64,000 bases of DNA from Pseudomonas japonica (GTDB lineage Bacteria; Pseudomonadota; Gammaproteobacteria; Pseudomonadales; Pseudomonadaceae). Shown here in pieces: positions 1-8,406 of this stretch. The stretch covers positions 124,001 through 188,000 of the forward strand of contig NZ_JAAMQU010000010.1 of assembly GCF_013522925.1 (NCBI RefSeq), in the 5' to 3' direction. The translations under genes were made by a program, and so were the position numbers. The notes under the pieces were generated by a model. That model had not been told where the DNA came from. It saw only the letters and a list, made by a program, of their open reading frames with translations, and searched no databases. Numbering within the stretch: position 1 is the first letter of the stretch; each line of letters starts with the position of its first letter.

Positions 1-761
1 AAGAGCTGGGGCGCAAGCTTGAAACCCGCACAAGTGGCGTACTGTTGAGCACCATCATCCTTTCCGGCCTGGTAGCCATTGCCTTGCAAGGTAACTACAA
101 CTATTTCGGCCATTTCAATATTCAAGATGTCGGCCTGGACATCGTGGCGCCCGTAGTGGTGATCGGGATCGGTTGTGGCCTGGCCGGCGGCTGGTTCAGC
201 CGAATGCTGCTCTGGCCGCAACGGTACCGCCACCTCGCGGTGTGGGAATGGCGCCGGCTTCACCCCGTATGGTTCGCTGGTGGCTGCGGCCTGCTGGTCG
301 CAATCCTGGGCTGGGCCAGTGCCGGGACGTCCTTTGGCAGCGGTTACGGCATTACCACGCAAGTGATCGCATCTCACGTCGGCCTGCCCTGGCATGCGCC
401 CATTACCCGCTTTCTGGCCACAGTCGTGACCTATTTTTCCGGTATACCGGGGGGCATCTTCGCCCCATCACTGGCGGTTGGCGCTGCGATCGGCACCAAC
501 GCAGCTGCGCTGTTCAACCTCGCCGCCCAGCCCACCATTGCCTTGTGCATGGTGGGCTTTCTGGCTGCGGTCACACAGTCGCCCATCACCTCGGCGATCA
601 TTGTGATGGAGATGATCGACAGCCACGGCCTGGTGATCAGCCTTATGGCCGTGGCGCTGATTGCCAAAGCCGTCAGCGCACGGATGGGCCCTGAGTTGTA
701 CCAACAACTGGCCCGCGGTTTTGTTCACGCCGCCGAGCACGCGCCGCCGGCAATGCGATAA
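1..761 (+). CDS. ClC-family voltage-gated chloride channel, 5' truncated
   Basis: This is the C-terminal part of a ClC chloride channel or H+/Cl- exchanger in the inner membrane. The frame is open from base 3 at the window edge, so the true start lies upstream; the internal TTG at 45 is not a credible start. The conserved ClC signature GIPGGIFAPSLAVGAAIG is present, followed by TQSPITSAIIVMEM, typical of the late helices that line the chloride path. Hydrophobic segments alternate along the whole fragment. No CBS domain follows, so it belongs to the short CBS-free bacterial type. A 92-base gap separates it from the next gene on the same strand. The family is clear. Whether it is a channel or an exchanger cannot be judged without the N-terminal half. 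Confidence 0.9.
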   Translation, partial: ELGRKLETRTSGVLLSTIILSGLVAIALQGNYNYFGHFNIQDVGLDIVAPVVVIGIGCGLAGGWFSRMLLWPQRYRHLAVWEWRRLHPVWFAGGCGLLVAILGWASAGTSFGSGYGITTQVIASHVGLPWHAPITRFLATVVTYFSGIPGGIFAPSLAVGAAIGTNAAALFNLAAQPTIALCMVGFLAAVTQSPITSAIIVMEMIDSHGLVISLMAVALIAKAVSARMGPELYQQLARGFVHAAEHAPPAMR

Positions 762-853
762 TCGCCAGGCGGCGTGCCTATTCACTTCAAGCCGCCTCGC
801 CTCAGGTCGATAACCCGTCAAGCAGCTACCTGCCTTTTCAGCGAGAGCGTTTG

Positions 854-1891
854 ATGGACACCCTGTCGGCCAGTGACCGTGAGCATGTGCTCGAGAATGC
901 CACCGCCCAGTTCTGGAAGCACATCGCGCCCGTGGTGAAGATTGCTTTCGGGATTCACGTGGTGCTGTTCGTGCTGTTTCTGGTGCTGGACCTGCGCCCG
1001 TTGTGGCTAGGGAACATAGCGAGCATTGCCGCCTATGTGGCCTGCCTGCGCGCTATCGGCCAGAAACGCTTTCAGCTGGCGGGCATGGTGATGTGTTCGG
1101 AGATCATCCTGCACGCGATGCTGGCGACCTGGGTGCTGGGCTGGGAAAGCAACTTCTACTTCTACCTGTTCTGCATCGTGCCGATTCTGTCGTTCAGCTT
1201 TCAAACCGCGCCGTTGCGCCGGATGCTGCTGAGCATGGCGATCCTGCTGGTGGCCATTGGCGGTTTCGCCCTGCGCCACCGCCTGGGAGGGGCCTACGCC
1301 GTCTCGCCCGTGTTGATGGAAACATTCGGCTTCATCAACCTGTTCACCGCCACAGCGCTGCTGCTGCATGCCACTGTGTTATCGGTACGCTACTCGCTGA
1401 CGATGCAGTTCCATCAGTTTCATAGCGCCAACCGCGACAGCCTTACCAACCTGTATACACGCCGGCGGATACTCCAGCAGGCACGTCAGCTTCCGCAGAG
1501 CGTGCCGGTATCGGTGGTGTTGCTGGACGTGGACCATTTCAAGCAAGTCAACGACCGCCACGGCCACGACCAGGGCGACCGTGTATTGCAGCGGGTGGCC
1601 CTGGCGATCAGCGGCAGCGTGCGGGATACCGACATGGCCGCGCGCTGGGGCGGAGAAGAGTTCCTGGTGTTGATGCTTGCCACGCCGCTGGGCGAAGCGC
1701 GGAACGTAGCAGAGCGGATCCGGGCGCGCCTGAGTGATGCAGCCGATGCCCAGGCACTAACCGTGACCGCAACACTCGGGGTGGCGCAGCTCCGCCCGGG
1801 CGAGACGTTTCGTGAGCTGTTCAGCCGGGCGGACCAGGCCTTGTACCTGGGTAAACAGCAGGGCCGCGACCGGGTGATGCTGGCGGACTGA
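854..1891 (+). CDS. Membrane-anchored diguanylate cyclase (GGDEF)
   Basis: A 345-residue enzyme predicted to make cyclic di-GMP from two GTP. Residues 1-185 contain about six hydrophobic segments with no recognised sensor domain, and the GGDEF domain fills the rest. The active-site motif is GGEEF (266-270), so catalysis is expected. An RxxD product-inhibition site, RDTD at 257-260, lies exactly five residues before it, so allosteric feedback is likely. ATG 854 is preferred over the adjacent TTG 851. The next gene encodes another cyclic di-GMP enzyme, so the pair probably acts on the same signal pool. The membrane half suggests an envelope or small-molecule signal, which is inference only. Confidence 0.93.
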   Translation: MDTLSASDREHVLENATAQFWKHIAPVVKIAFGIHVVLFVLFLVLDLRPLWLGNIASIAAYVACLRAIGQKRFQLAGMVMCSEIILHAMLATWVLGWESNFYFYLFCIVPILSFSFQTAPLRRMLLSMAILLVAIGGFALRHRLGGAYAVSPVLMETFGFINLFTATALLLHATVLSVRYSLTMQFHQFHSANRDSLTNLYTRRRILQQARQLPQSVPVSVVLLDVDHFKQVNDRHGHDQGDRVLQRVALAISGSVRDTDMAARWGGEEFLVLMLATPLGEARNVAERIRARLSDAADAQALTVTATLGVAQLRPGETFRELFSRADQALYLGKQQGRDRVMLAD

Positions 1892-1989
1892 CGTCGCCGT
1901 TGGTCGCGCAACGGCCATCGGCGCTGTAGCGCAACGGTGATACGGCCGATAGCCCGTTACAGCACTTTGCCACCTTTGAGCCGAGCCGT

Positions 1990-4545
1990 ATGTCAACCGC
2001 CCTTCAGTCGTTCGAACCTCCGCGTTCCGGCAGCCATGCTCGGTTGGCCCGCCGTTCCGCCTGGCTGGTCACAGCCCTTATGCTGTGCCTGTTCCTGGGC
2101 GCCAGCAGCGTGGTCACCCAAGTGGCATCCACGCTCAACCACGATGAAATACAGCGCAACAAGCACCTGGCCAAGACAGCAGGCGAGGCCTGGATTACCA
2201 ATATCACCTTCACCTTGCTGGACTTCGCGTTCTGGGACGAAGCCTACGAACACACCCACGGCAAAGTGGACACTGCGTGGACCACTCACCAGGTGGGCAT
2301 GGGCCGCTCTCTGTTGTCGCAATATGGCCTTAACGGCGTGTTTATCGTGGATGCGCGGCAGGTCACCCGCTACGCTTTCGTGGCCGGCGAATTCGGTGAT
2401 CGACAAGCCTCAGACTGGATCAAGGGTGACCTGTCGGCTCTGCTGGCGCAGGCCCGCGCCAAGGCTGGCCAACGCGCCGCAGTAACAGGGTATTTTCTCG
2501 TGGACGGTCGACCCGCCGTTGTCGCAGCCGCCGCTATCCAGCCGCTGTCCTACACACTGACTACGCCCACCAGCGAGCTGGCCTACCTGGTGTTCGTGGA
2601 CGTACTAGGCCCGGTTTCGCTGCAGCGCATGGGCAGCATCTATGGCTTGCCTAACCTGCGCCAAGGCAGCGCGCAGTCGCCGGTCAGCCTCCAGCTGTCA
2701 GACGATCCGCCGGTGTATCTCACCTGGGACATCGCCACCCCCGGCGCCACCTTCCTCAGGATGGTGCTGCCGCTGGTACTCCTGACGTCGCTGATCTTCA
2801 GTGGCGGCGCCTGGTTGCTGCTGCGCCGCTCCATCCGCGCGGCCGAGCAGATCGACCGAGGCCGTGAAGCCATGCGCTTGAGCGAGGAACGCTTTCGCGA
2901 TATCGCCGAGGGCGCCTCGGACTGGATCTGGGAAACGGACGCTACCCTGCGCCTGACGTACCTTTCAAGTCGCTTTCGCACCGCCACGGGCTTCGACACT
3001 TCGCAGTGGTTGGGCAAGCCGCTGCACCTGTGTCTGAACCTCAGCGCGGGTGTATTTGACACCTTGGCCTCGCAGCCTGAAGGCCATCGCCAGGTAATGC
3101 CCTGCGCCCATACCGATGCCCTTGGCGGCCAACGGCTGGGCAGCCTGCACGCGCGTGCCATCCGTGAGAATGGATGTGTGGTTGGCTATCGCGGCACCGT
3201 AAGCGACGTGACCGAGGAGGCCGAGGCGCAGGCGCGCATTGCCTACTTATCCGGCCATGACGCGCTCACCGGGTTGCCCAACCGCGGGCAGGCCTATCGG
3301 GTGCTTCAAACCCGGCTTGCCGATGGCACCTGTACCAGGGCGTTTGCGATCCTGTTCATCGACCTCAGCGGGTTCAAGCAGATAAACGATTGCCTGGGGC
3401 ATATCGCAGGCGACCAGGTGTTGGTAAAAGTGGCGCGGCGCCTGGGTGAGGCCTTGCAACCCGACGATGTGCTGGCCCGGCTGGGCGGGGACGAGTTCCT
3501 GATCATCACCCCCAGGGTTACCCAGCACTGTTTGAGTGAGTTGTGTGAAGGTTTGCTGGGGGACTTCACCCCGCCGATCGTCACCGCCGAGCACGAGCTA
3601 CGCCTTGGGCTGTGCATCGGCATCGCCCAGGCGCCGGTGGACAGCACCGATGCCGAGGAGCTGCTGCGCCTGGCCGATATTGCGCTGTATGAAGCCAAAA
3701 GCCGTGGCCGTCACGGCTGGCAGCTGTACAACGCCGAGATGAAAACGCGCATCCAGGAACGCCGGCAGCTGGAGCAGGACCTCAAGCACGCCGTTCAACA
3801 CGATGAATTCACTGTGGTGTTCCAACCACGCTTCGATATCACCGGCGCGCGCATCCTCGGCGCCGAGGCACTGGTGCGCTGGCAGCACCCGGAGAAGGGC
3901 CTGCTCAGCCCCGCGGTGTTCATTCCGCTGGCGGAGGAAACCGGCCTCATCGTCGCCCTCAGCGACATTGTGATGCGCCGCGCCTGCGCGCTGGTGGCCA
4001 GCTGGCCGGAGCCGGTGTTTGTATCGGTGAACCTTTCGTGTATCGAATTCATGCGCAGCGACCTGGTCGCCCGCATCGAGCGAACCTTAGCGGCCACCGG
4101 GCTACCCGCCTCCCGGCTGGAGGTGGAAGTGACCGAAAGCGTGATGATCGACAATGCCGACGGGGCCCTGGCGTTGATGGTCCAGCTCAAGAAGCTGGGC
4201 GTGAAACTGTCCATGGACGACTTCGGCACCGGTTATTCATCGCTGAGCTACCTCAGCTGCTATCCGTTCGATGGCATCAAGATAGACCGCAGCTTTGTGA
4301 TGAACCTCAGCGACCCCAAGGCCAACAACCAGGCCATTGTCAGCGCGGTGGTAGCCATGGGCAAAAGCCTGGGCATGGTGGTCACTGCCGAGGGTGTGGA
4401 AACACCCGAGCAACTCGAAGTACTTGCCACCCTGGGCTGCGACCAGGCGCAGGGTTACCTGCTCGGCCGCCCCATGCCTCCTGACGCCCTGGCGACCTTG
4501 CTGCTGGCGCAGCATGCCGTGGCCGCGCAAAGCGAGACCAGCTAA
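1990..4545 (+). CDS. CHASE4-PAS-GGDEF-EAL bifunctional cyclic di-GMP protein
   Basis: An 851-residue inner-membrane signalling protein. A transmembrane segment near residues 22-42 and another near 257-280 bracket a periplasmic region matching the CHASE4 pattern (FWDEAYEHTHG and similar). A PAS domain follows at about 300-410, then GGDEF and EAL domains. The cyclase motif is intact (GGDEF 499-503). The inhibitory I-site arginine is replaced by Gln (QPDD), so feedback inhibition may be lost. The phosphodiesterase residues also look intact: EAL at 626-628, DDFGTGYSS from 743 and TAEGVET near the end. Both activities are therefore possible, and the balance is probably set by the periplasmic and PAS inputs. 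No strong ribosome-binding site was seen. Confidence 0.92.
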   Translation: MSTALQSFEPPRSGSHARLARRSAWLVTALMLCLFLGASSVVTQVASTLNHDEIQRNKHLAKTAGEAWITNITFTLLDFAFWDEAYEHTHGKVDTAWTTHQVGMGRSLLSQYGLNGVFIVDARQVTRYAFVAGEFGDRQASDWIKGDLSALLAQARAKAGQRAAVTGYFLVDGRPAVVAAAAIQPLSYTLTTPTSELAYLVFVDVLGPVSLQRMGSIYGLPNLRQGSAQSPVSLQLSDDPPVYLTWDIATPGATFLRMVLPLVLLTSLIFSGGAWLLLRRSIRAAEQIDRGREAMRLSEERFRDIAEGASDWIWETDATLRLTYLSSRFRTATGFDTSQWLGKPLHLCLNLSAGVFDTLASQPEGHRQVMPCAHTDALGGQRLGSLHARAIRENGCVVGYRGTVSDVTEEAEAQARIAYLSGHDALTGLPNRGQAYRVLQTRLADGTCTRAFAILFIDLSGFKQINDCLGHIAGDQVLVKVARRLGEALQPDDVLARLGGDEFLIITPRVTQHCLSELCEGLLGDFTPPIVTAEHELRLGLCIGIAQAPVDSTDAEELLRLADIALYEAKSRGRHGWQLYNAEMKTRIQERRQLEQDLKHAVQHDEFTVVFQPRFDITGARILGAEALVRWQHPEKGLLSPAVFIPLAEETGLIVALSDIVMRRACALVASWPEPVFVSVNLSCIEFMRSDLVARIERTLAATGLPASRLEVEVTESVMIDNADGALALMVQLKKLGVKLSMDDFGTGYSSLSYLSCYPFDGIKIDRSFVMNLSDPKANNQAIVSAVVAMGKSLGMVVTAEGVETPEQLEVLATLGCDQAQGYLLGRPMPPDALATLLLAQHAVAAQSETS

Positions 4546-4595
4546 TAACCGGCGAACTGCCTTGCGGTTGCCAATCCTTTCGTTTCGGTTACTAT

Positions 4596-4770
4596 CGGCC
4601 CGCCGGTTTCCGAGAGGAACTAACAGGGAATCCACCAGGCCACGGCCTGAAACGGAACTGCCCCCGCAACTGTAGGCGGCGAGCGTGCTCTACACATGCC
4701 ACTGGGAACACCCGGGAAGGCGTGGGCACGCCAGGACCCGCCAGTCAGGAGACCTGCCGGCCACCTATAC
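4596..4770 (+). promoter_or_regulatory. Cobalamin (B12) riboswitch
   Basis: The leader shows the cobalamin aptamer in its conserved order: GAGAGGAA, then AGGGAATCCAC, the B12 box core GCCCCCGCAACTGT at 4660-4673, CACTGGG, CGGGAAGGCG and the closing AGTCAGGAGACCTGCCGG at 4743-4760. Binding of adenosylcobalamin or a relative normally switches such leaders off. It lies directly upstream of a substrate-binding protein, FecCD permease and ATPase, so it should repress their expression when B12 is plentiful. About 120 bases of further structured leader separate the aptamer from the first start codon. A 12-base copy of the aptamer's 3' end recurs over the ribosome-binding site. Outer boundaries are approximate. 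Confidence 0.93.
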
Positions 4771-4893
4771 AACCACTGACCGGCGGGGTGACCGGGAAGG
4801 GCATTTCCGTGACCCCGGGCCGTGGCCAGGCGGGGCTTGCGGCCATGTGCTTTCCAGCGCTTGCCGCGACGGCCCAACGCTGGAGACCTGCCG

Positions 4894-5901
4894 TTGAACA
4901 TGCTCTGCCGCCCTGCCCTTACCCTGTTGCTCGCATTGCCAATGGCTGCCCTGGCCGCGCCGGTGCACTACCCGCTCACGGTTGAAAACTGCGGCAAGTC
5001 CCTCACGTTCACTCAAGCGCCCCAGCGCGCGGTGACCATCGGCCAGGCCGGCACCGAAATGCTCTATGCGCTGGGGCTGGGCGATCGCTTGGTGGGCACT
5101 TCGCTGTGGTTCGATCAGGTACAGCCTGAGTACGCGGCGCAAAACGCGAAGGTGGAACGCCTGGCGGACAACGAGCCAAGTTTCGAGGCCGTGCTGGCCA
5201 AGCGGCCACAGCTGGTGGCGGTGCAGTTCGAATGGATGGTGGGCCCTCAGGGAGCGGTAGGTACCCGGGAGCAATTCCACGACCTGAACATTCCCACCTA
5301 CCTGCTGCCTTCAGACTGCGAAGGCAAGGACAACCTCAGGGGCGCAGACGGCACCCGCCTCGAAACCTTCGACATCGCAAGCGTATACAAGAGTGTGCGC
5401 CAGCTGGCCGAAATCTTCGACGTCACGGCACGTGGCGACGCACTGGTGGAGCAGTACAAGGCGCGGCTGGCCCAAGCGGTTATCCGTGCCAGGCAACACC
5501 CGGGCAAGGACGTTTCAGCGGTGGTGTGGTTTTCCAGCGCGGACCTCGCCAGCGATCCCTTCGTAGCCGGCAAGAAGGGCGTGGCCGACTTCATGCTGAG
5601 CACGCTAGGCATTCATAACGTGGTCGAGTCCAACGAAGAATGGCCCACCGTTGGCTGGGAAACGCTCGCCCGCGCCAACCCCAGCCTGATCGTGATCGCC
5701 CGCATGGATCGCCGCCGCTTCCCCGCCGATGACTATGAAAAGAAGCTGGCGTTTCTGAAAACCGACCCCGTTACTCGCAACATGGATGCGGTGAAAAATG
5801 ACCGCATCGTGATACTCGACGCCGATGCGATGCAGGCTAGCACGCGGTTGTTCACCGGCATCGAGCAACTGGCCGAAGCCAGCGAGCGTTACGCCCGATG
5901 A
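4894..5901 (+). CDS. Periplasmic cobalamin-type (BtuF-like) ABC binding protein
   Basis: A 335-residue periplasmic binding protein of the iron-siderophore/B12 class. The start is either TTG 4894, 8 bases after GGAG at 4882-4885, or ATG 4900; both give the same signal peptide, ending near ALPMAALAA. The mature part begins with the typical PQRAVTIGQAGTEMLYALGL segment of this family. Its gene overlaps the permease gene by four bases, and an ATPase gene follows. The cobalamin riboswitch ahead of it makes B12 or a corrinoid precursor the likeliest ligand. A siderophore-type ligand is the alternative from sequence alone. No TonB-dependent receptor lies nearby, so outer-membrane passage must be encoded elsewhere. 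Confidence 0.85.
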   Translation: MNMLCRPALTLLLALPMAALAAPVHYPLTVENCGKSLTFTQAPQRAVTIGQAGTEMLYALGLGDRLVGTSLWFDQVQPEYAAQNAKVERLADNEPSFEAVLAKRPQLVAVQFEWMVGPQGAVGTREQFHDLNIPTYLLPSDCEGKDNLRGADGTRLETFDIASVYKSVRQLAEIFDVTARGDALVEQYKARLAQAVIRARQHPGKDVSAVVWFSSADLASDPFVAGKKGVADFMLSTLGIHNVVESNEEWPTVGWETLARANPSLIVIARMDRRRFPADDYEKKLAFLKTDPVTRNMDAVKNDRIVILDADAMQASTRLFTGIEQLAEASERYAR

Positions 5902-6926
5902 GGCATGGCATGCTGGCCCTCGCCAGGCCCCTGTCGTGGAGCCTACCGCTGCTGTGCGGCGCATTGCTGCTGGCAACTGTCATCGGCGAGACCTCCCTGG
6001 ACATGAGCGTGGTGCTGAAGGTGCTGGCCAACAAGCTCACGGGCGCTGTTTGGGCAGTGGACCCGATCGACGAAGGCATCGTATGGAATTACCGCTTGCC
6101 CCGCGCCCTGGTGGCCGGTGCTTGCGGCGCGGGCCTGGCGATCTGCGGGGTGATTCTCCAGGCATTGTTGCGCAATGCCTTGGCTGAACCCTACCTGCTG
6201 GGTATTTCCGCAGGCGCTTCCACCGGGGCGGTGATGGTGTCCGTGCTCGGCGTGGGCGGCGGCATCGTTTCGCTGTCGGCGGGGTCGTTCCTTGGCGCGC
6301 TGTTGGCATTCGGGCTGGTGGTTTTACTCGCCCGCTCCTCACGGCTGAGTGGCAGCGCGGGGTTGATCATCCTGGCGGGAATTGCCAGCTCGCAGCTGTT
6401 CAACGCACTCACCGCGTTCGTGATCGCCCGCTCGGCCAATGCCGAGCAAGCCCGCGGCATTCTGTTCTGGCTGCTGGGCAACCTCAGCGGCGTGCGCTGG
6501 CCCTCGGTGGGCCTCGCCGTGCCGGTCGCCGTATTGGGCCTGGCCTTATGCTGGTGGCAGCGGCGGGCATTGGACGCGTTCACCTTCGGGGCAGATTCGG
6601 CCGCCTCGCTGGGCATCGCGGTGGGCCGGGTGCAGGTGCTGTTGATGACCTGTGCGGCGCTGGTTACGGCCGTCATGGTGTCCCTGGTGGGCTCCATCGG
6701 GTTCGTTGGCCTGGTGATTCCTCACGCGCTGCGCCTGTTGGTGGGGCCGGGCCATGCCCGGGTGGTCCCGCTGTCTGCTGTGGCGGGCGCGGTATTTCTG
6801 ATGGCGGCGGACGTGGTGTCGCGCACCCTCATCAAGGGTCAGGTATTGCCGATCGGAGTGATCACCGCGCTGATCGGAGCGCCGGTCTTCGCCGGGTTGC
6901 TGTTGTACGGAGAGCGGCACCGATGA
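5898..6926 (+). CDS. FecCD/BtuC-type ABC permease
   Basis: A 342-residue inner-membrane permease of the FecCD family, which dimerises and moves B12, haem or siderophores handed over by the binding protein. It contains about nine to ten hydrophobic helices. Family landmarks include YRLPRALVAGACGAGLAICG near the start, the NALAEPYLLGISAGAS segment and GSIGFVGLVIPHALRLLVGP, which forms the coupling region that contacts the ATPase. ATG 5898 overlaps the stop of the binding-protein gene, and its own stop overlaps the ATPase start (ATGA), which points to translational coupling. Its substrate follows from the riboswitch upstream: a corrinoid is likely. Confidence 0.9.
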   Translation: MRHGMLALARPLSWSLPLLCGALLLATVIGETSLDMSVVLKVLANKLTGAVWAVDPIDEGIVWNYRLPRALVAGACGAGLAICGVILQALLRNALAEPYLLGISAGASTGAVMVSVLGVGGGIVSLSAGSFLGALLAFGLVVLLARSSRLSGSAGLIILAGIASSQLFNALTAFVIARSANAEQARGILFWLLGNLSGVRWPSVGLAVPVAVLGLALCWWQRRALDAFTFGADSAASLGIAVGRVQVLLMTCAALVTAVMVSLVGSIGFVGLVIPHALRLLVGPGHARVVPLSAVAGAVFLMAADVVSRTLIKGQVLPIGVITALIGAPVFAGLLLYGERHR

Positions 6927-7696
6927 ACAGCGCTCCGCTGCTCGCCTGCCACGGCGCAAGCTTCCACCGCAACGGCGTGCCATTGCTGGCAGGTGTATCG
7001 CTCGAGGTCTACCCCGGCGAACGGCTGGGCATCGTAGGGCCCAACGGCTCGGGGAAATCCACCCTGCTCAAGCTGATGGCCGGGATCGCCATGCCCAGCA
7101 CCGGCCACGTTCAACTGACGGGCCGGTCAATGGCTGACATGAACCGCCGGGATGTGGCGCGCCTGCTCGCGCTGGTGCAGCAGCACGCAGACACCCGCGA
7201 ACGCATCAGGGTATGGGATGCGGTGGCGCTAGGGCGCACACCGTGGTTGTCGGCGCTGGCCCCGTGGTGCACCGAGCACGACCGGGCCGTGGCACAGGCG
7301 CTGGAAGCGGTAAACCTGGCGCACCTGGCCCAGCGGCCCTGGCACAGCCTTTCCGGCGGGGAACGGCAGCGGGCACATCTGGCCCGGGCGCTTGCCCAGC
7401 AGCCGCGGTTACTGCTACTGGACGAGCCCACCAATCACCTGGACATTCGCCAGCAGCTGTCGCTGTTGCGGTTGATCCACAGCCTGCCGGTCACTACGGT
7501 AATCGCCTTGCACGATCTCAACCAGGCGCTGGCCTGCGACCGGGTGGCGGTACTGGACGGCGGGCGGCTGGTGGCGATCGGGGCACCTGCGCAGGTGCTT
7601 AGCCCAGAGTGCCTTGCCCACACGTTCGGGGTGCACGGGCGATGGCTGGAAGACCCCGGGCAGCGCCCGGTGCTGGTACTGGCGCCGCTCGGCTGA
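6923..7696 (+). CDS. ABC transporter ATP-binding protein (BtuD-like)
   Basis: A 257-residue ATPase that powers the importer encoded just upstream. ATG 6923 is chosen because it overlaps the permease stop as ATGA; the frame stays open upstream only as a shadow of the permease gene. Walker A is GPNGSGKST (39-47), the ABC signature LSGGERQR starts at 143, Walker B is LLLLDEPTNHLD from 163, and the switch region is ALHDLNQAL. It is the last gene of the riboswitch-controlled unit; 135 bases then separate it from the DoxX gene. The family assignment is secure and the substrate is inferred from context. Confidence 0.92.
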   Translation: MNSAPLLACHGASFHRNGVPLLAGVSLEVYPGERLGIVGPNGSGKSTLLKLMAGIAMPSTGHVQLTGRSMADMNRRDVARLLALVQQHADTRERIRVWDAVALGRTPWLSALAPWCTEHDRAVAQALEAVNLAHLAQRPWHSLSGGERQRAHLARALAQQPRLLLLDEPTNHLDIRQQLSLLRLIHSLPVTTVIALHDLNQALACDRVAVLDGGRLVAIGAPAQVLSPECLAHTFGVHGRWLEDPGQRPVLVLAPLG

Positions 7697-7767
7697 ACCG
7701 GTACGCACACTGTATCTCAAAAAGAGACAGTGAAGTTCATTTCAATAGGATTGTCCCCATCGCTACC

Positions 7768-7824
7768 GCTCCGTAAGCTTCTCTCCATCGCCGGCACACA
7801 CGGCAAACCTTGAACTTACGGAGC
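7768..7824 (+). promoter_or_regulatory. 10-bp inverted repeat reaching the DoxX ribosome-binding site
   Basis: GCTCCGTAAG at 7768-7777 and CTTACGGAGC at 7815-7824 are perfect reverse complements separated by 37 bases. The second arm contains the ACGGAG Shine-Dalgarno of the gene starting at 7832. If transcribed, the arms could pair and hide the ribosome-binding site. Alternatively they could be half-sites of a DNA-binding regulator. No known motif was recognised. Confidence 0.5.
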
Positions 7825-7831
7825 GACACAC

Positions 7832-8257
7832 ATGACCATCACCACCAAAGACACCACCGCTACTGTTGGCCGCGTTCTGCTGGCCACTCTGTTCCTGCTC
7901 AGCGGCGCCGCCAAGGTTGGCGCACCGGCGGCAACGCTTGCGTACATCCAGTCCAGCGGCATGCCCTTCCCTACGCTGGGCTATGCAGGCGCCATTGGGG
8001 TAGAGCTGGGGTTGGCCAGCCTGTTGGTAATCGGCGCGCAAACCCGGCTGGTGGCTTTGCTGATGGCGGCCTTCGCGGTGGTTACGGCGGTGCTGTTCCA
8101 TAACTCGCTCGGCGACCAGGGCCAGTTCATCAACTTCTTCAAGAACATCTCCATTGCCGGTGGCCTGTTGCAGGTTGCAGCCTTCGGCGGCGGCGCCCTC
8201 AGCGTCGACGGCTGGCTGGCCCGCCGCCGGGCTAACACCTCCCTGCAAGCGGTGTAG
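7832..8257 (+). CDS. DoxX family membrane protein
   Basis: A 141-residue protein with four hydrophobic helices, the size and layout of the DoxX family. The N-terminal segment GRVLLATLFLLSGAAKVGAP is typical, as is the later EFINFFKN-like stretch (QFINFFKNISIAGGLLQVAA). Family members are inner-membrane proteins linked to oxidative stress or thiosulfate-quinone reactions, but most, this one included, have no defined reaction. ATG 7832 follows ACGGAG at 7819-7824. The next gene encodes an exported VOC-fold protein on the same strand, 149 bases away. Confidence 0.85.
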   Translation: MTITTKDTTATVGRVLLATLFLLSGAAKVGAPAATLAYIQSSGMPFPTLGYAGAIGVELGLASLLVIGAQTRLVALLMAAFAVVTAVLFHNSLGDQGQFINFFKNISIAGGLLQVAAFGGGALSVDGWLARRRANTSLQAV

Positions 8258-8406
8258 GCCTGGCAAAGCCAAGGAACAACGTGGCGCCAAGCCAAAAAAG
8301 CACAGAGGTACAAGCCGTACCCTCACCCGCGCTCTAGCCTTGCTTCCAAAGCCAAAGCCCCGGGGCAGAGCGCTCCCCTTTCCGAAATCCTGTTCAGGCG
8401 GTTCCC

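Noticed and set aside
6548..6922. Upstream extension of the ABC ATPase frame
   Set aside because: It lies wholly inside the permease gene and shows no homology. ATG 6923 fits the ATGA overlap.
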